From Thermofilum sp. ex4484_15 (GTDB taxonomy: Archaea; Thermoproteota; Thermoprotei; Thermofilales; EX4484-15), in NCBI GenBank assembly GCA_002254595.1, contig NJEH01000001.1:1-22334 (forward strand): 22,334 nucleotides of DNA, in the 5' to 3' direction. Below are positions 1-8,674 of the stretch, one piece after another. The position numbers were made by a program, and so were the translations under genes. The stretch's first letter is position 1, and each line of letters opens with the position of its first letter. A model generated the notes under the pieces. It worked only from the letters and a program-made list of their open reading frames with translations. It had not been told where the DNA came from and ran no database searches.

Positions 1-669
1 AGCTATTAAGGGAGGGTTATCGGTTATCAAACCATCTACGCCCAAGGATAGGGCCTTAAGGGCTTCCTCTTCTGAGTTCACCGTCCAGACGAATACCTCT
101 AGGCCTCCCTCCTTCGCTAACGATACTAGCTCGCGTTCCAGTAAGTTTAACCTAGGAACTATAGCGTTAACGCCCAACTCCTTAGCTACTTCGAGCTTAT
201 CATAAGGGTTTTCATCGAATATTAAACCCGTCCTGACGTCGGGTTCCTCCTCTAATATTTCGCTTAACGCATCAGTACTTTCCGAAGTTATATAGACGAA
301 ATCGATGACCTCCTTTAACGTGTTTAATAACTCCCTAGCGTAACCACTTACCTTAAGATCTACGTCAATACCCCCTTTACCCTTAATAGCCTTTACGGCC
401 TCGCTAAGCGTAGGGACCTCCTCCTTACCTCCTACCTTTAACGACTTAAGTTCCCTTAAGGTCATCTTTTCAATGTAGCCATGACCGTTAGTAGTCCTAT
501 CTACCGTTTCATCATGCATGAGCACTAGGTGACCATCCGCCGTAACCCTAACATCCATTTCAACGGCAGTAGCTCCCGCTTCAAAAGCCCTTAGGAAGCT
601 ACTTATGGTATTTTCCGGCTCCGCTAACGGATAACCTCTATGCCCTATATTAGCGAATAACCCCTTCAA
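1..669 (-). CDS. Glycerophosphodiester phosphodiesterase, 3' end cut off by the window
   Basis: Hydrolyses glycerophosphodiesters to glycerol 3-phosphate and an alcohol, so it takes part in phospholipid head-group turnover. Translating the minus strand from 669 gives 223 codons open to the edge of the window. The GDPD signature is complete: His10-Arg11-Gly12, Glu19-Asn20-Thr21, the metal ligands Glu37 and Asp39 in VEMDVRVTADG, and the catalytic His52-Asp53. A late TIM-barrel motif (DGLITDNP) lies just before the edge, so only a short C-terminus is missing. The start is a TTG at 669 with GAGGGG about 6 bases upstream. There is no signal peptide, so it should be cytoplasmic. It is transcribed in the same direction as the broken hydrolase upstream but is separated from it by about 270 AT-rich bases. 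The family call is firm; the exact substrate is not visible. Confidence 0.93.
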   Translation of the reverse strand, partial: MKGLFANIGHRGYPLAEPENTISSFLRAFEAGATAVEMDVRVTADGHLVLMHDETVDRTTNGHGYIEKMTLRELKSLKVGGKEEVPTLSEAVKAIKGKGGIDVDLKVSGYARELLNTLKEVIDFVYITSESTDALSEILEEEPDVRTGLIFDENPYDKLEVAKELGVNAIVPRLNLLERELVSLAKEGGLEVFVWTVNSEEEALKALSLGVDGLITDNPPLIA

Positions 670-690
670 GCGGACCCCTCTTCTTTTAAT

Positions 691-700
691 ACTTTAAAGG
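691..700 (-). promoter_or_regulatory. Candidate TATA box for the phosphodiesterase
   Basis: The minus strand reads CCTTTAAAGT, centred about 26 bases before the TTG start at 669. This is the usual archaeal TATA distance for a very short leader. The rest of 700-936 is AT-rich; I see no gene, RNA or repeat in it. Confidence 0.4.
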
Positions 701-936
701 TTTAGAATTTAAAAATAGCATGGTAATGATTTAAAATGCAAGTACTCCTTAAGCCCTACTTAAATCTGTAAATTTCTTCCCTATGTAATTCCTTGTATTA
801 AGATAATTTCCATGCGATTAATTAAAGTTAGAAAGGCTTATTAAGGCAATAATGTACGGCAATTTAAATAATAAAGCTCCTCAAGTTAAGTCCTAAATCT
901 AATTAACGATAGCTTTAAAGGCCGGTTAGTTATCTT

Positions 937-2327
937 TTAATCCCTCGGATCGGTCAGTGATGAACTCAGGCGGCCCCGATTACATGAGGATAAGTAGGTA
1001 GGCTGAGGCCCCGCCTTATGTAAGGTAAGAACACTTTCCCTTAATTTAAATTCTTCCAAAAAGCTTTCCCTTATTTCCTTAAATTTCTTAAATGCTTCCC
1101 TTAGTTGCAGGTAAGGATTGGAATAGTAACTCCTTACGTCTACTTTTAATAGCTTCCTAGGCTTTAAGATCCTCATCCTTATCGAAGCGAATTCCTTAAT
1201 TACCCTCCCCGAAGGCTTTAAGACTGCCATCATATCTAGTGAGCCCGAACTTCCTCTCTATAGGGCTTAAGGCCCTTAAGCATTCCTTATTATTTATACA
1301 AGGATCGTAGTCAGAGAACATCCAAGCTAGTGCCCCTAACGAACCTATCATGTAAAGTTTTCTTAAAGTTTCCTCATAATACTTAGCCGCTTCCTCCTCG
1401 TTAACTAATATTAGCTCTATTTGCCTCTTAAATATCTTTAACTTACCTAAGTTTTTAGTAGGTTCACTAGGGGGGTAGGTAATCCGAATTCCTCGAATAA
1501 GACCTGCTTACCGCTTAGCTCGTAGGTAAGTAAGCTCAAGAAGGGAACTACGTCGGTATCTAAGGGATTCTCCCCCACGGGGAGAATATGGAATAACCGT
1601 GCATGCGTGGAAAATCGACATAGGCCGTTATCTCCTGAACCCTAAAGCCCTTATCGTACTCTAAGTCCTCCTGGTGTATCCCTAAGGTAATAGGATGTTC
1701 TAGATCTATCCTCCTAATCGCACGATAAATTTCCTCCATCCAACGTCTAGCTACTTCGTGGTTCCTAGGGGGCCTTAAGTTATCTACTTCATTGGAATTA
1801 TCCCAAGCTGCTAACGATGGATTATCCTTTAAGCGTCCTACTATCCCCTCGATTAAGCGCCTCTCCGCCTTCAACATATCCTCGTCCTCGTAGATGTTCC
1901 TAATGCCGTAAGTATGTAACTTACCCTTAGTAGCCGTAGGGTAACGGTTAGTGATGTGGGATTTATCTAACGCCCATTCAGGTACCTAATTAATGCCGCT
2001 CATGAAGCCTATAAATAACGTAACTATCACTTTAAGGCCATAACGATAAGCTGTGTCCATTACCTCCTCTAAGTTACTTAGAGCCTTTTCATTTAGCTTC
2101 CTAGGTTCAGGTTGGAAATCCTCCCATAGCAAGAATATCCTTACTAAATTTAAGTTCAAATCCCTTATCTCCTTAAATTCCTCCCTTACTTCACTTTCTT
2201 CGAACTCCTTCCACCAGTACGTCGCTTTCCTCCTAGGCCAGTAATTAACCCCTACTAGGAACTCCTTACCTAAGGCCTTCCACTTCATAAGTTTCGATAC
2301 CAATAATAGACAGTATACCGAAAACAT
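937..2327 (-). pseudogene. Broken GH5-like (clan GH-A) glycoside hydrolase
   Basis: Three minus-strand frames join into one TIM-barrel hydrolase of about 440 residues. The likely original start is the ATG at 2288 (MKWKALGKEFLVGVNYWPRR). The barrel runs through LVRIFLLWEDF and FIGFMSGIN to an in-frame TAG at 1986-1988. The same frame then continues with VPEWALDK, and TGG (Trp) fits the stop position. The acid/base motif DNSNEVDN is intact. A one-base loss in the five-G run at 1572-1576 shifts the frame. The next frame gives NPLDTDVVPFLSL and the nucleophile motif VLFEEFGLPT. A second one-base loss in the six-base run at 1470-1475 leads to PSEPTKNL and on to RKFGLTRYDGS. A one-base gain near 1220-1222 restores LKPSGRVIKEFA. 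A further shift near 1029 is possible, so the 3' end (966 or 937) is uncertain. Related enzymes cut beta-mannans or beta-glucans; the substrate here is unknown. Confidence 0.85.
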
Positions 2328-2401
2328 TAAATTACTCCTATTTCTAAGCTCCTTAGATGTTCTGAGGCAATGGAACGTAAGTTCACTCGGTGATGGCTTT
2401 C

Positions 2402-3379
2402 ATGTATAGTATAGAAACTATTGAACTTTCCAGGACCTTTAAGAGGAATAAAGGTAGGTTAATCTATGCCTTAAGGGATGTAAACATTAAGGTACGTAAG
2501 GGAGAGATATTCGGACTACTAGGTCCTAACGGTGCTGGAAAAACCACGCTTATAAGGATATTAGCTACTTTATTGTTACCTACTTCTGGTAAGGCATACG
2601 TCCTAGGTTATGATGTAGTAGGGGAGGCGAATAAAGTTAGGGAAGTTATTAACGTGGTTTCGGGAGGCGAGAGATCTGGTTATGGTATCATGACCGTTAA
2701 GGAAAATCTATGGTATTTTACTCAACTTTACGGCTTAAGTAGGAGGGATGGATGGAGAAAAGTTAGGGAACTCATAGAGCTATTGGGGATGGAGGATTTC
2801 GCCGATATTAGGTTAAATAGACTTTCCACGGGGATGATTCAGAAGTACAATTTAGCTAGGGGCCTTATAAACGATCCTAAAGTACTTTTCCTGGACGAGC
2901 CTACGTTAGGTTTGGACGTAGAGGTAGCTAAATACATTAGGCGCTTAATAAGGAAGTTAATTAAGGAGGATCCGGAGAGGACGATATTCCTAACTACCCA
3001 TTATATGGCGGAGGCGGAGGAATTATGCGATAGGATAGCTATAATACATAAAGGGAGGATAGTAGCCTTAGGTAGTCCTGAGCAGCTTAAGAAGATGATC
3101 TGTGATGAACTAGTATATAAACTAGAGGTAAAGGGGATATACAGTAAGTTAGGGGAGCGCCTTAAGGAAGCCGGCTTCTCTAAAGCCGTCTCCTCTAAGA
3201 GCGATATAACTACCGGTTTAACTTCGTTAAGGATGGTTTTAAGTAGCGAGGAAGAAGCCGAGGAGGTAGTAAAATGGTTAATCGGGAGCGGATATAAGGT
3301 AATTTCCATATCCAAAGTAGAGCCGAGCTTAGAGGACGTCTTCCTTAAATTAGTAGGGGGTAAGTTAAGTGAGGAGTAG
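2402..3379 (+). CDS. ABC-2 type exporter, ATP-binding subunit
   Basis: Energises export through the two permeases encoded next. Counting from ATG 2402, the Walker A loop GPNGAGKTT is at 41-49, the signature LSTGM at 141-145 (the form common in this drug/lipid exporter subfamily), Walker B VLFLDEP at 161-167 and the switch His at about 200 in LTTHYMAEAEELCDR. A C-terminal extension of about 85 residues ending near EPSLEDVFLKL is typical of DrrA/NodI-like ATPases. The frame is open from GTG 2390, but I prefer ATG 2402: GGTGAT at 2389-2394, complementary to the 16S rRNA tail, sits 7 bases before it, and MYSIETIELSRTF is the normal N-terminus for the family. The 3' end overlaps the first permease by 11 bases. 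The cargo is unknown. Confidence 0.93.
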   Translation: MYSIETIELSRTFKRNKGRLIYALRDVNIKVRKGEIFGLLGPNGAGKTTLIRILATLLLPTSGKAYVLGYDVVGEANKVREVINVVSGGERSGYGIMTVKENLWYFTQLYGLSRRDGWRKVRELIELLGMEDFADIRLNRLSTGMIQKYNLARGLINDPKVLFLDEPTLGLDVEVAKYIRRLIRKLIKEDPERTIFLTTHYMAEAEELCDRIAIIHKGRIVALGSPEQLKKMICDELVYKLEVKGIYSKLGERLKEAGFSKAVSSKSDITTGLTSLRMVLSSEEEAEEVVKWLIGSGYKVISISKVEPSLEDVFLKLVGGKLSEE

Positions 3380-4178
3380 GATAACCTTACTATTGAAGGT
3401 TGCCTACGCTAGGGCTTACGTAAGGATTAAGGGGGGTAATAGGGAGCCCAGTTGGGTAGTATGGGAAATCTTATTGCCTTTATTAGCAGTAGCATCCGTA
3501 GCTTATACGTATATGATACTAGGAGCTCCCAGGGAGTACATAGGTTTTGTAGTGATAGGGGGAGCTATGATAAGTTATTGGTTTAACGTAATCTGGGGTA
3601 TGGGTAACGCCCTTTATTGGGAAAAGGAGACGGGCAACTTAGAAACCTTCATGATTACCCCTGCGCCGCTGGAGGGATTACTATTAGGGATGGCATTAGG
3701 AGGGATGTTCAATACTACTTTAAGGGCCCTTTCCATAGTCCTAGTAGGTACGATGGCTTTCAAAGCTTCCTTTAATCCCTCAGGTTTGCCGGCGGCTTTT
3801 TTAATTTTCGTCCTTACTATGGTAGCCCTTTATTCCTTAGGGATGTGCATTGCGAGCATCTTCTTAATGTACAGTAGGTCGGGATGGAGGGCTGCCGAGG
3901 TATTACAGGAACCTATAATGTTCCTCTCCGGTCTTTACTACCCTATCTCCATTTTCCCTACCTTAATTCAATTACTAGCTTCTTCCATTCCCTTAACTAT
4001 AGGCATGGACGGGATAAGGAGGAGTTTACTCCTAGGTTACAACTTATACGATCTGAGATTTCATGTAATTTCCTTATCAGTTATGATACCCGTATTGGCT
4101 TACCTAGCTAAGCGGATGCTACGGTATATGGAGTTAAGGGCTAAAGTAGAGGGGAGGTTGACGTTAAGGTGGATGTAA
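3369..4178 (+). CDS. ABC-2 type permease, first subunit
   Basis: Membrane subunit of the exporter, 269 residues from GTG 3369, with its start inside the end of the ATPase gene. About six hydrophobic segments can be seen, near residues 30-50, 56-75, 101-125, 138-162, 173-195 and 228-245. The cytoplasmic loop YWEKETGNLETFMITP at about 83-98 between segments two and three is the typical ABC-2 coupling region. The stretch FLSGLYYPISIFP before the last segments is also characteristic of ABC-2 membrane proteins. It overlaps the second permease by 10 bases, so the two are probably translationally coupled and form a heterodimer. The family is clear, the substrate is not. Confidence 0.88.
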   Translation: MRSRITLLLKVAYARAYVRIKGGNREPSWVVWEILLPLLAVASVAYTYMILGAPREYIGFVVIGGAMISYWFNVIWGMGNALYWEKETGNLETFMITPAPLEGLLLGMALGGMFNTTLRALSIVLVGTMAFKASFNPSGLPAAFLIFVLTMVALYSLGMCIASIFLMYSRSGWRAAEVLQEPIMFLSGLYYPISIFPTLIQLLASSIPLTIGMDGIRRSLLLGYNLYDLRFHVISLSVMIPVLAYLAKRMLRYMELRAKVEGRLTLRWM

Positions 4179-5005
4179 TTAAGATCGCTAGGAGGGCTTA
4201 CGCTATTTCCTGGTTAAGTTGGCTAGAGTTAAGTAATTGGACTAATCCCCTTATCTTCACTATTTACGTCCTAATTAGGCCCCTCTTTACCCTCTTACTT
4301 TACGCTTACATATATGTTGCGTTCGCTATATCCTCAGGTTATTCTAACCCCGCTTCAGCTTTTTATATGGTAACCGGCATTTCCTTCTATAATTACATAG
4401 GTAGCGGGATATACGGAGTAGCTTGGGTAATACATGAAGAAAGGGAACATTATAGGTTACTGAAATACAATTACCTAGCGGTACCGGATTTAATGTTTTA
4501 CTTAACTTCAAGGGGGCTTATACATTACCTAATAGGTTTAGCATTATCCTTAGTTACGCTACCTATAGGGTTATGGTTGGTAAGTTACGATTTGAGTTCC
4601 TTACAAGTGAATTTACCTTTAATATTGATTAATTTAATTCTAGGATACTTATGGTGTACTTCATTGGGTATCATGGTATCAGCCATTAGCCTCTTCTCAG
4701 CCGAGTGGGGTCCGTTAATAGCGGAGAGTACCGGGGGTTTGCTCTTCTTAGTAGGTAGCGTACTCTTCCCGGCTCAATCCTTACCTTGGTGGATGCAACC
4801 TTTAGTTAATGCTATCCCCATGAGGGAATGGATGGAATTAACTAGGTTTGCATTAAATCCCCAATATCCGATAAGGGCGGATTTTTTGCTTCAAATGGAG
4901 GTAATCAAGACTTCGCTTTACCTCCTATGTTCCTTCGTTTTCTTTAAGATAATGGATAAGTTGGTTAGGATGAAGGGTTACTTAGAGGCTACTACTGAGC
5001 ATTAA
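4169..5005 (+). CDS. ABC-2 type permease, second subunit
   Basis: Second membrane subunit, 278 residues from GTG 4169, with GGGGAGG about 12 bases upstream inside the preceding gene. Hydrophobic segments lie near 25-50, 62-80, 113-135, 147-172, 180-205 and 240-260. The loop HEEREHYRLLKYNYLAVPD matches the coupling-helix region of ABC-2 proteins, and LFLVGSVLFPAQSLPWWMQ is the equivalent of the conserved pre-C-terminal segment. Its sequence differs clearly from the first permease, which points to a heterodimeric pore with one shared ATPase type. It ends 35 bases before the acetyltransferase gene, which appears to have its own promoter. Confidence 0.87.
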   Translation: MDVIKIARRAYAISWLSWLELSNWTNPLIFTIYVLIRPLFTLLLYAYIYVAFAISSGYSNPASAFYMVTGISFYNYIGSGIYGVAWVIHEEREHYRLLKYNYLAVPDLMFYLTSRGLIHYLIGLALSLVTLPIGLWLVSYDLSSLQVNLPLILINLILGYLWCTSLGIMVSAISLFSAEWGPLIAESTGGLLFLVGSVLFPAQSLPWWMQPLVNAIPMREWMELTRFALNPQYPIRADFLLQMEVIKTSLYLLCSFVFFKIMDKLVRMKGYLEATTEH

Positions 5006-5012
5006 CGGCAAA

Positions 5013-5022
5013 GAATTTATCT
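5013..5022 (+). promoter_or_regulatory. Candidate TATA box for the GNAT gene (leaderless)
   Basis: GAATTTATCT lies about 24 bases before the GTG/ATG start at 5041/5044, the distance expected when transcription begins at the start codon itself. It sits in the only gap (5006-5040) of the exporter cluster. Confidence 0.45.
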
Positions 5023-5040
5023 TATTGATGGATTTCACCG

Positions 5041-5856
5041 GTGATGGAACTTAAGAGGTTAAGCGATCTAAACTTATGGTTGTGGAAGCAGATAATAAGT
5101 ATGTACCTGAACGATCCGCTTACCCACTGTTACTTAATCTACGACTTAATATATAATTTAAAGCAGACCGACCTTTATCTATTAATTAATGAACGCTCAT
5201 TAATTTCTTACTTATTAATTTGGAGGGGGCCTGGAGGCGTAGGAATTCACGTTTGGAATTACGTAGAGGAACTCCTAGATCCTCTGAAGGATACCCTTTC
5301 TATTATTAGATTGCCGTCAGTAATACAGCTCTACGGGGACTCAGGATTAAGCGAGTTAACTTCCCTATTAAAGGAATTAAGCCTAAATTATGAAGTTAAG
5401 ACGTTTAAGGATATGGTAGTAGATGAGGTTACATTTAAACCTTTCAAAGGGGAAACCGTTAAGAGACTTAATGTTCGCGAACATTTGAGGCAATTCTTAG
5501 AGATTAAGTTAGCGCAAGGCAGAAGGATAGAGAGGGAGGATGTAGTTAACATCCTAAAGAGATATAGGTACTATGGTATCTTAAAGGATGGTAAGTTAGT
5601 TTCAATAGTTTGCAGCTACCTATCCCTGCCTGAGGTTTGGATAGTAGGTGATGTATTTACACTGCCGGAGTATAGGGGTAGGGGTTACGCTAAAGCCGTA
5701 ACTTCCGCCGTAACTAAGGACTGTATAACTTCAGGAGCTAAGGCGGTATTGCACGTTAGGAGTGACAATATACCAGCCATTAAGGTCTATGAGAAGCTAG
5801 GATATAAGGCCTTCAGGGAAAGGCCTTGGATATTTATTAATCCCAGAACTGCTTAG
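5041..5856 (+). CDS. GNAT-family N-acetyltransferase
   Basis: Transfers an acetyl group from acetyl-CoA to an amine; the acceptor cannot be told from sequence. The C-terminal half (about 170-268) is a GNAT domain. The acetyl-CoA loop is YRGRGYA at 211-217, preceded by the strand VWIVGDVFTLPE, and followed by SDNIPAIKVYEKLGYKAF, the usual alpha4/beta7 block. The N-terminal half (1-165) is a divergent region without recognisable motifs, in the manner of two-lobed GNAT proteins. The start is GTG 5041 or ATG 5044, which are adjacent codons, probably on a leaderless transcript. The 3' end overlaps the convergent Lhr helicase by 20 bases. Nothing ties it functionally to the exporter except position. 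Confidence 0.88.
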   Translation: MMELKRLSDLNLWLWKQIISMYLNDPLTHCYLIYDLIYNLKQTDLYLLINERSLISYLLIWRGPGGVGIHVWNYVEELLDPLKDTLSIIRLPSVIQLYGDSGLSELTSLLKELSLNYEVKTFKDMVVDEVTFKPFKGETVKRLNVREHLRQFLEIKLAQGRRIEREDVVNILKRYRYYGILKDGKLVSIVCSYLSLPEVWIVGDVFTLPEYRGRGYAKAVTSAVTKDCITSGAKAVLHVRSDNIPAIKVYEKLGYKAFRERPWIFINPRTA

Positions 5857-8614
5857 TCCTAGCGTAGTTCCTCTCCGCCTTGATTATATTTACTAGGAGT
5901 TCTCCCTCATCCCTAGAGGAGCTCAGTATCCTCAACGCAGTAACCGGCCCTACTCCTCTCCCAGCTAAGGCTATTACACCTTTCTTACCATAACTTAGTA
6001 CTACCCTAGCCGATAGCTGAAGCCTTTTAAATAACCTCTCTTCTTCGCGATTTAACTTAGCTCCCCTCACCTTCCTCTTTAAGACATTTAAAGCTTCGTC
6101 CGAAGGGGGTACTACCGCGCTTAAGTACTTGGAGCCGCATTTAAAACACCTTAAATCCCTAGGTAGCTCACCTATTTTATAAGTACAACTCCACAGACAA
6201 TGTAAACATATTAACATTACCCTTTCCTCCATAATTCTTCTCTTAACTACCTCAGCTAACGAACTTATCGGTATAATGTTTAGAGGTCTATCGTAATAGT
6301 AGGCAGTTTCCACGATAGGTTTAGCTAACGGGCTGAATTCGTCAACGTTTACGTATCTAAGGGAAAGCCTTCCGCGCCTTAATCCCTCTAATAAGTTCAT
6401 CAAGCCGTTCAAATCTACGTTATCGGTTAACACCTCTCTAAGAGCCTCCTCGGCTATTACGCTACCCTCGAAGGCTTTAACTAGCTTTTCGCTTAACTTA
6501 ACCTCTGCATCGTTCCTAAGCGCGCCAAACCTCTTAGCTACTTGTACCAGTTTCCATTTATATAATTTAGAAGAAGTTAACGCTTCCTTCACTTCCTCCT
6601 CTACGTTATCCATTTCCCTAAGTGCTCTGATTAGCCACTTCTCTCTTAGGGGCCTGTTAGAAATCAATAGTACCCTATAAGGATCCTTACGGTAAGCTAC
6701 GTTTAATCCATACCTACTAGAAATGTAATGTGATAAATAAAGGCCTAACGCTTCGTTAGCTTTAGAACCTATACATGTATGAATTACAGTTAACCTACCC
6801 ATCACTTCTACTACTACGTTCTTATCGTGCGGTAAGGGATATCCCCTCTCTAGATGTTCTCTAATTAGGGAAACTACTTCATTAGAAGCCTGCTCATCTA
6901 AGGGGTAAAGTTTTAAGAGCTCCTTAGGATCCTTACCCCTTAGGAGGGCCTCGCCTATTCTCCTTCTTAAGGAACCTACCTCCCTAGCTACGCTGTAAGG
7001 TACGGGTATTAGTTCGCCTTCCCAAGCCGGTAGAGCTCCTAAAACATCCGTAGCGGGAGTTACATAGACCGCGTTACCCTCTACCCTTAATACGGTCCAA
7101 GCCCTACCTGATAATATGAACGTAAAACCCTCCTCGCAGTTTAAAGCTACGAAAGCTTCGTCCAGATCACCTATAGGCCTCGATGAAGTTATGTCAATTA
7201 CCTTATACTTCTTTACGTCTGGTATAGTAGAGGCCCCTTCGTAATAGTACCTATAAAGCCCCCTCCTAGCTGTAACCCTACCCTCATTCCATAATTTTAT
7301 TAATCCCTCCGCTTCAAGTTGTCGAAGTACTTTAACTAACTCACCTAATTCGAGGTCGCTATAGGCGTAGGACCTAGTAACTATATCGTAAGCTTCCCTT
7401 ACGCTTAATTCCCCCCTCTCTATAACCATACCGGCTAGTTGATGGGCTAATACGTCCAATGCCCTAAAGTGAAAATCGTGGTTTTCCAATTCCCCATTAA
7501 GCGCCCTTCTGGCTATTACCGATGCTTCTAAGCATTCATCGGGGTTTAAGGCTATTATCAACCCCTTAGCTATCCCATTACCCCTATGCCCTGACCTACC
7601 TACCCGTTGCGTTAACCTTAAGGCCTGCCTAGGCGATCCATACTGAACAACGAGATTTACCTCCCCTATATCTAAACCTAATTCTAAAGACGAAGTACAT
7701 ACTAACGCTTTTACGTTACCTACTTTAAATCCCTCTTCCTTATCTACTCTCTCCTCCCTGGAAAGGGACCCGTGATGTACGCCTACCGAGTCATTGAAAA
7801 TTGCCTTAAGTCTATTACCTAGTGCCTCCGCTGTCTCCCTAGTGTTCGTGAATATTAATACCTTACCTTTCTCCTTCCTAATTACCTCGCAAAGTAACTT
7901 AATCCTACCCTCCTGGTCCGTACCCTCCGGGTACTTTACCGATAGCTCGGTGGGCCTATTCTCCGTCGAACGGACTACGAAGACCAACCTATTCCCCCCT
8001 AAGAAGCCTTTAGCTAAACCCTCGTCACCTATAGTAGCCGAAAGGCCTATCCTTTGGAAGCCCCTAACGGTAATTTCCCTAAGCCTCTCGAGCGAAAGCG
8101 AAAGTTGAGTTCCCCTCTTATTATCGAGCATCTCGTGTACTTCGTCGATTATTACCCACCTGATAGATATAAGGCATCCCCTAAGCCTTCTGCCTATTAA
8201 TAAGAACTGTAAGGTTTCAGGAGTAGTTATTAATATTTGAGGGGGGCTTAAGGCCATTCTCCTCCTTAAACTCTGGGGGGTATCGCCATGTCTAATAGCC
8301 ATTTCAAAACCTACTTCCTTAGCCATAGCGTGCATCCTCCTCAAAATATCCCTATTAAGGGCTCTTAGCGGAGTTATGTAAATAGCGTAGATACCTTTAA
8401 GAGCTACCCCACGTTCCTTTAGTTCTAGTAATTTACTTAATATGGGAAATAGGGCCGCTTCGGTCTTGCCCGTACCGGTAGGAGATATTATTAAAGTATT
8501 ATAACCTTTAAGAATTAAAGGTATGGCCCTCTCCTGTATTTCGGTAGGGTTGAAGTAACCGTGTTTCCTTATTATCTCCCTTAACTTAGGATGAAGTAAC
8601 TTAAAGGAATTCAT
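5837..8614 (-). CDS. lhr: Lhr-type superfamily 2 DEAD/DEAH helicase with C-terminal zinc motif
   Basis: ATP-dependent nucleic-acid helicase of the Lhr group, 925 residues, thought to act in DNA repair or RNA handling in archaea. In order: Q-motif FNPTEIQERA (21-30), Walker A SPTGTGKTE (44-52), DEVH (157-160), SAT (192-194), then HHGSLSREER, the motif V region LELGLDIGEV and motif VI QRVGRSGHRG. The Lhr winged-helix and core domains follow. Near the C-terminus, Cys803, Cys806, Cys823 and Cys826 form a CxxC-x16-CxxC zinc motif seen in a subset of archaeal Lhr proteins. A helix-hairpin-helix-like segment, GRGVGPVTALRIL, comes after it. ATG 8614 is the start, with a TATA-like box 17-26 bases upstream. 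The 3' end overlaps the GNAT gene on the opposite strand. Confidence 0.95.
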   Translation of the reverse strand: MNSFKLLHPKLREIIRKHGYFNPTEIQERAIPLILKGYNTLIISPTGTGKTEAALFPILSKLLELKERGVALKGIYAIYITPLRALNRDILRRMHAMAKEVGFEMAIRHGDTPQSLRRRMALSPPQILITTPETLQFLLIGRRLRGCLISIRWVIIDEVHEMLDNKRGTQLSLSLERLREITVRGFQRIGLSATIGDEGLAKGFLGGNRLVFVVRSTENRPTELSVKYPEGTDQEGRIKLLCEVIRKEKGKVLIFTNTRETAEALGNRLKAIFNDSVGVHHGSLSREERVDKEEGFKVGNVKALVCTSSLELGLDIGEVNLVVQYGSPRQALRLTQRVGRSGHRGNGIAKGLIIALNPDECLEASVIARRALNGELENHDFHFRALDVLAHQLAGMVIERGELSVREAYDIVTRSYAYSDLELGELVKVLRQLEAEGLIKLWNEGRVTARRGLYRYYYEGASTIPDVKKYKVIDITSSRPIGDLDEAFVALNCEEGFTFILSGRAWTVLRVEGNAVYVTPATDVLGALPAWEGELIPVPYSVAREVGSLRRRIGEALLRGKDPKELLKLYPLDEQASNEVVSLIREHLERGYPLPHDKNVVVEVMGRLTVIHTCIGSKANEALGLYLSHYISSRYGLNVAYRKDPYRVLLISNRPLREKWLIRALREMDNVEEEVKEALTSSKLYKWKLVQVAKRFGALRNDAEVKLSEKLVKAFEGSVIAEEALREVLTDNVDLNGLMNLLEGLRRGRLSLRYVNVDEFSPLAKPIVETAYYYDRPLNIIPISSLAEVVKRRIMEERVMLICLHCLWSCTYKIGELPRDLRCFKCGSKYLSAVVPPSDEALNVLKRKVRGAKLNREEERLFKRLQLSARVVLSYGKKGVIALAGRGVGPVTALRILSSSRDEGELLVNIIKAERNYARTKQFWD

Positions 8615-8630
8615 TATTTCCCTTTACTTA

Positions 8631-8640
8631 ACTTAAAAGC
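8631..8640 (-). promoter_or_regulatory. Candidate TATA box for the Lhr helicase
   Basis: The minus strand reads GCTTTTAAGT, centred 20-22 bases before ATG 8614, followed by a purine-rich AAAGGGAAATA next to the start. This suggests a leaderless or very short-leader transcript. Confidence 0.45.
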
Positions 8641-8674
8641 TTCCACTACCCTAAAACTCTACAGGAGAGACGTA

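Noticed and set aside
670..936. AT-rich gap as a possible origin or RNA gene
   Set aside because: I found no ordered repeats, no origin-box-like inverted motifs and no tRNA-like fold; the only usable signal is a TATA box for the phosphodiesterase.
2053..2244. Plus-strand open frame of 63 codons
   Set aside because: It lies antisense to the hydrolase pseudogene, whose translation matches a known fold. The plus product is low-complexity Ser/Phe/Leu without any motif.
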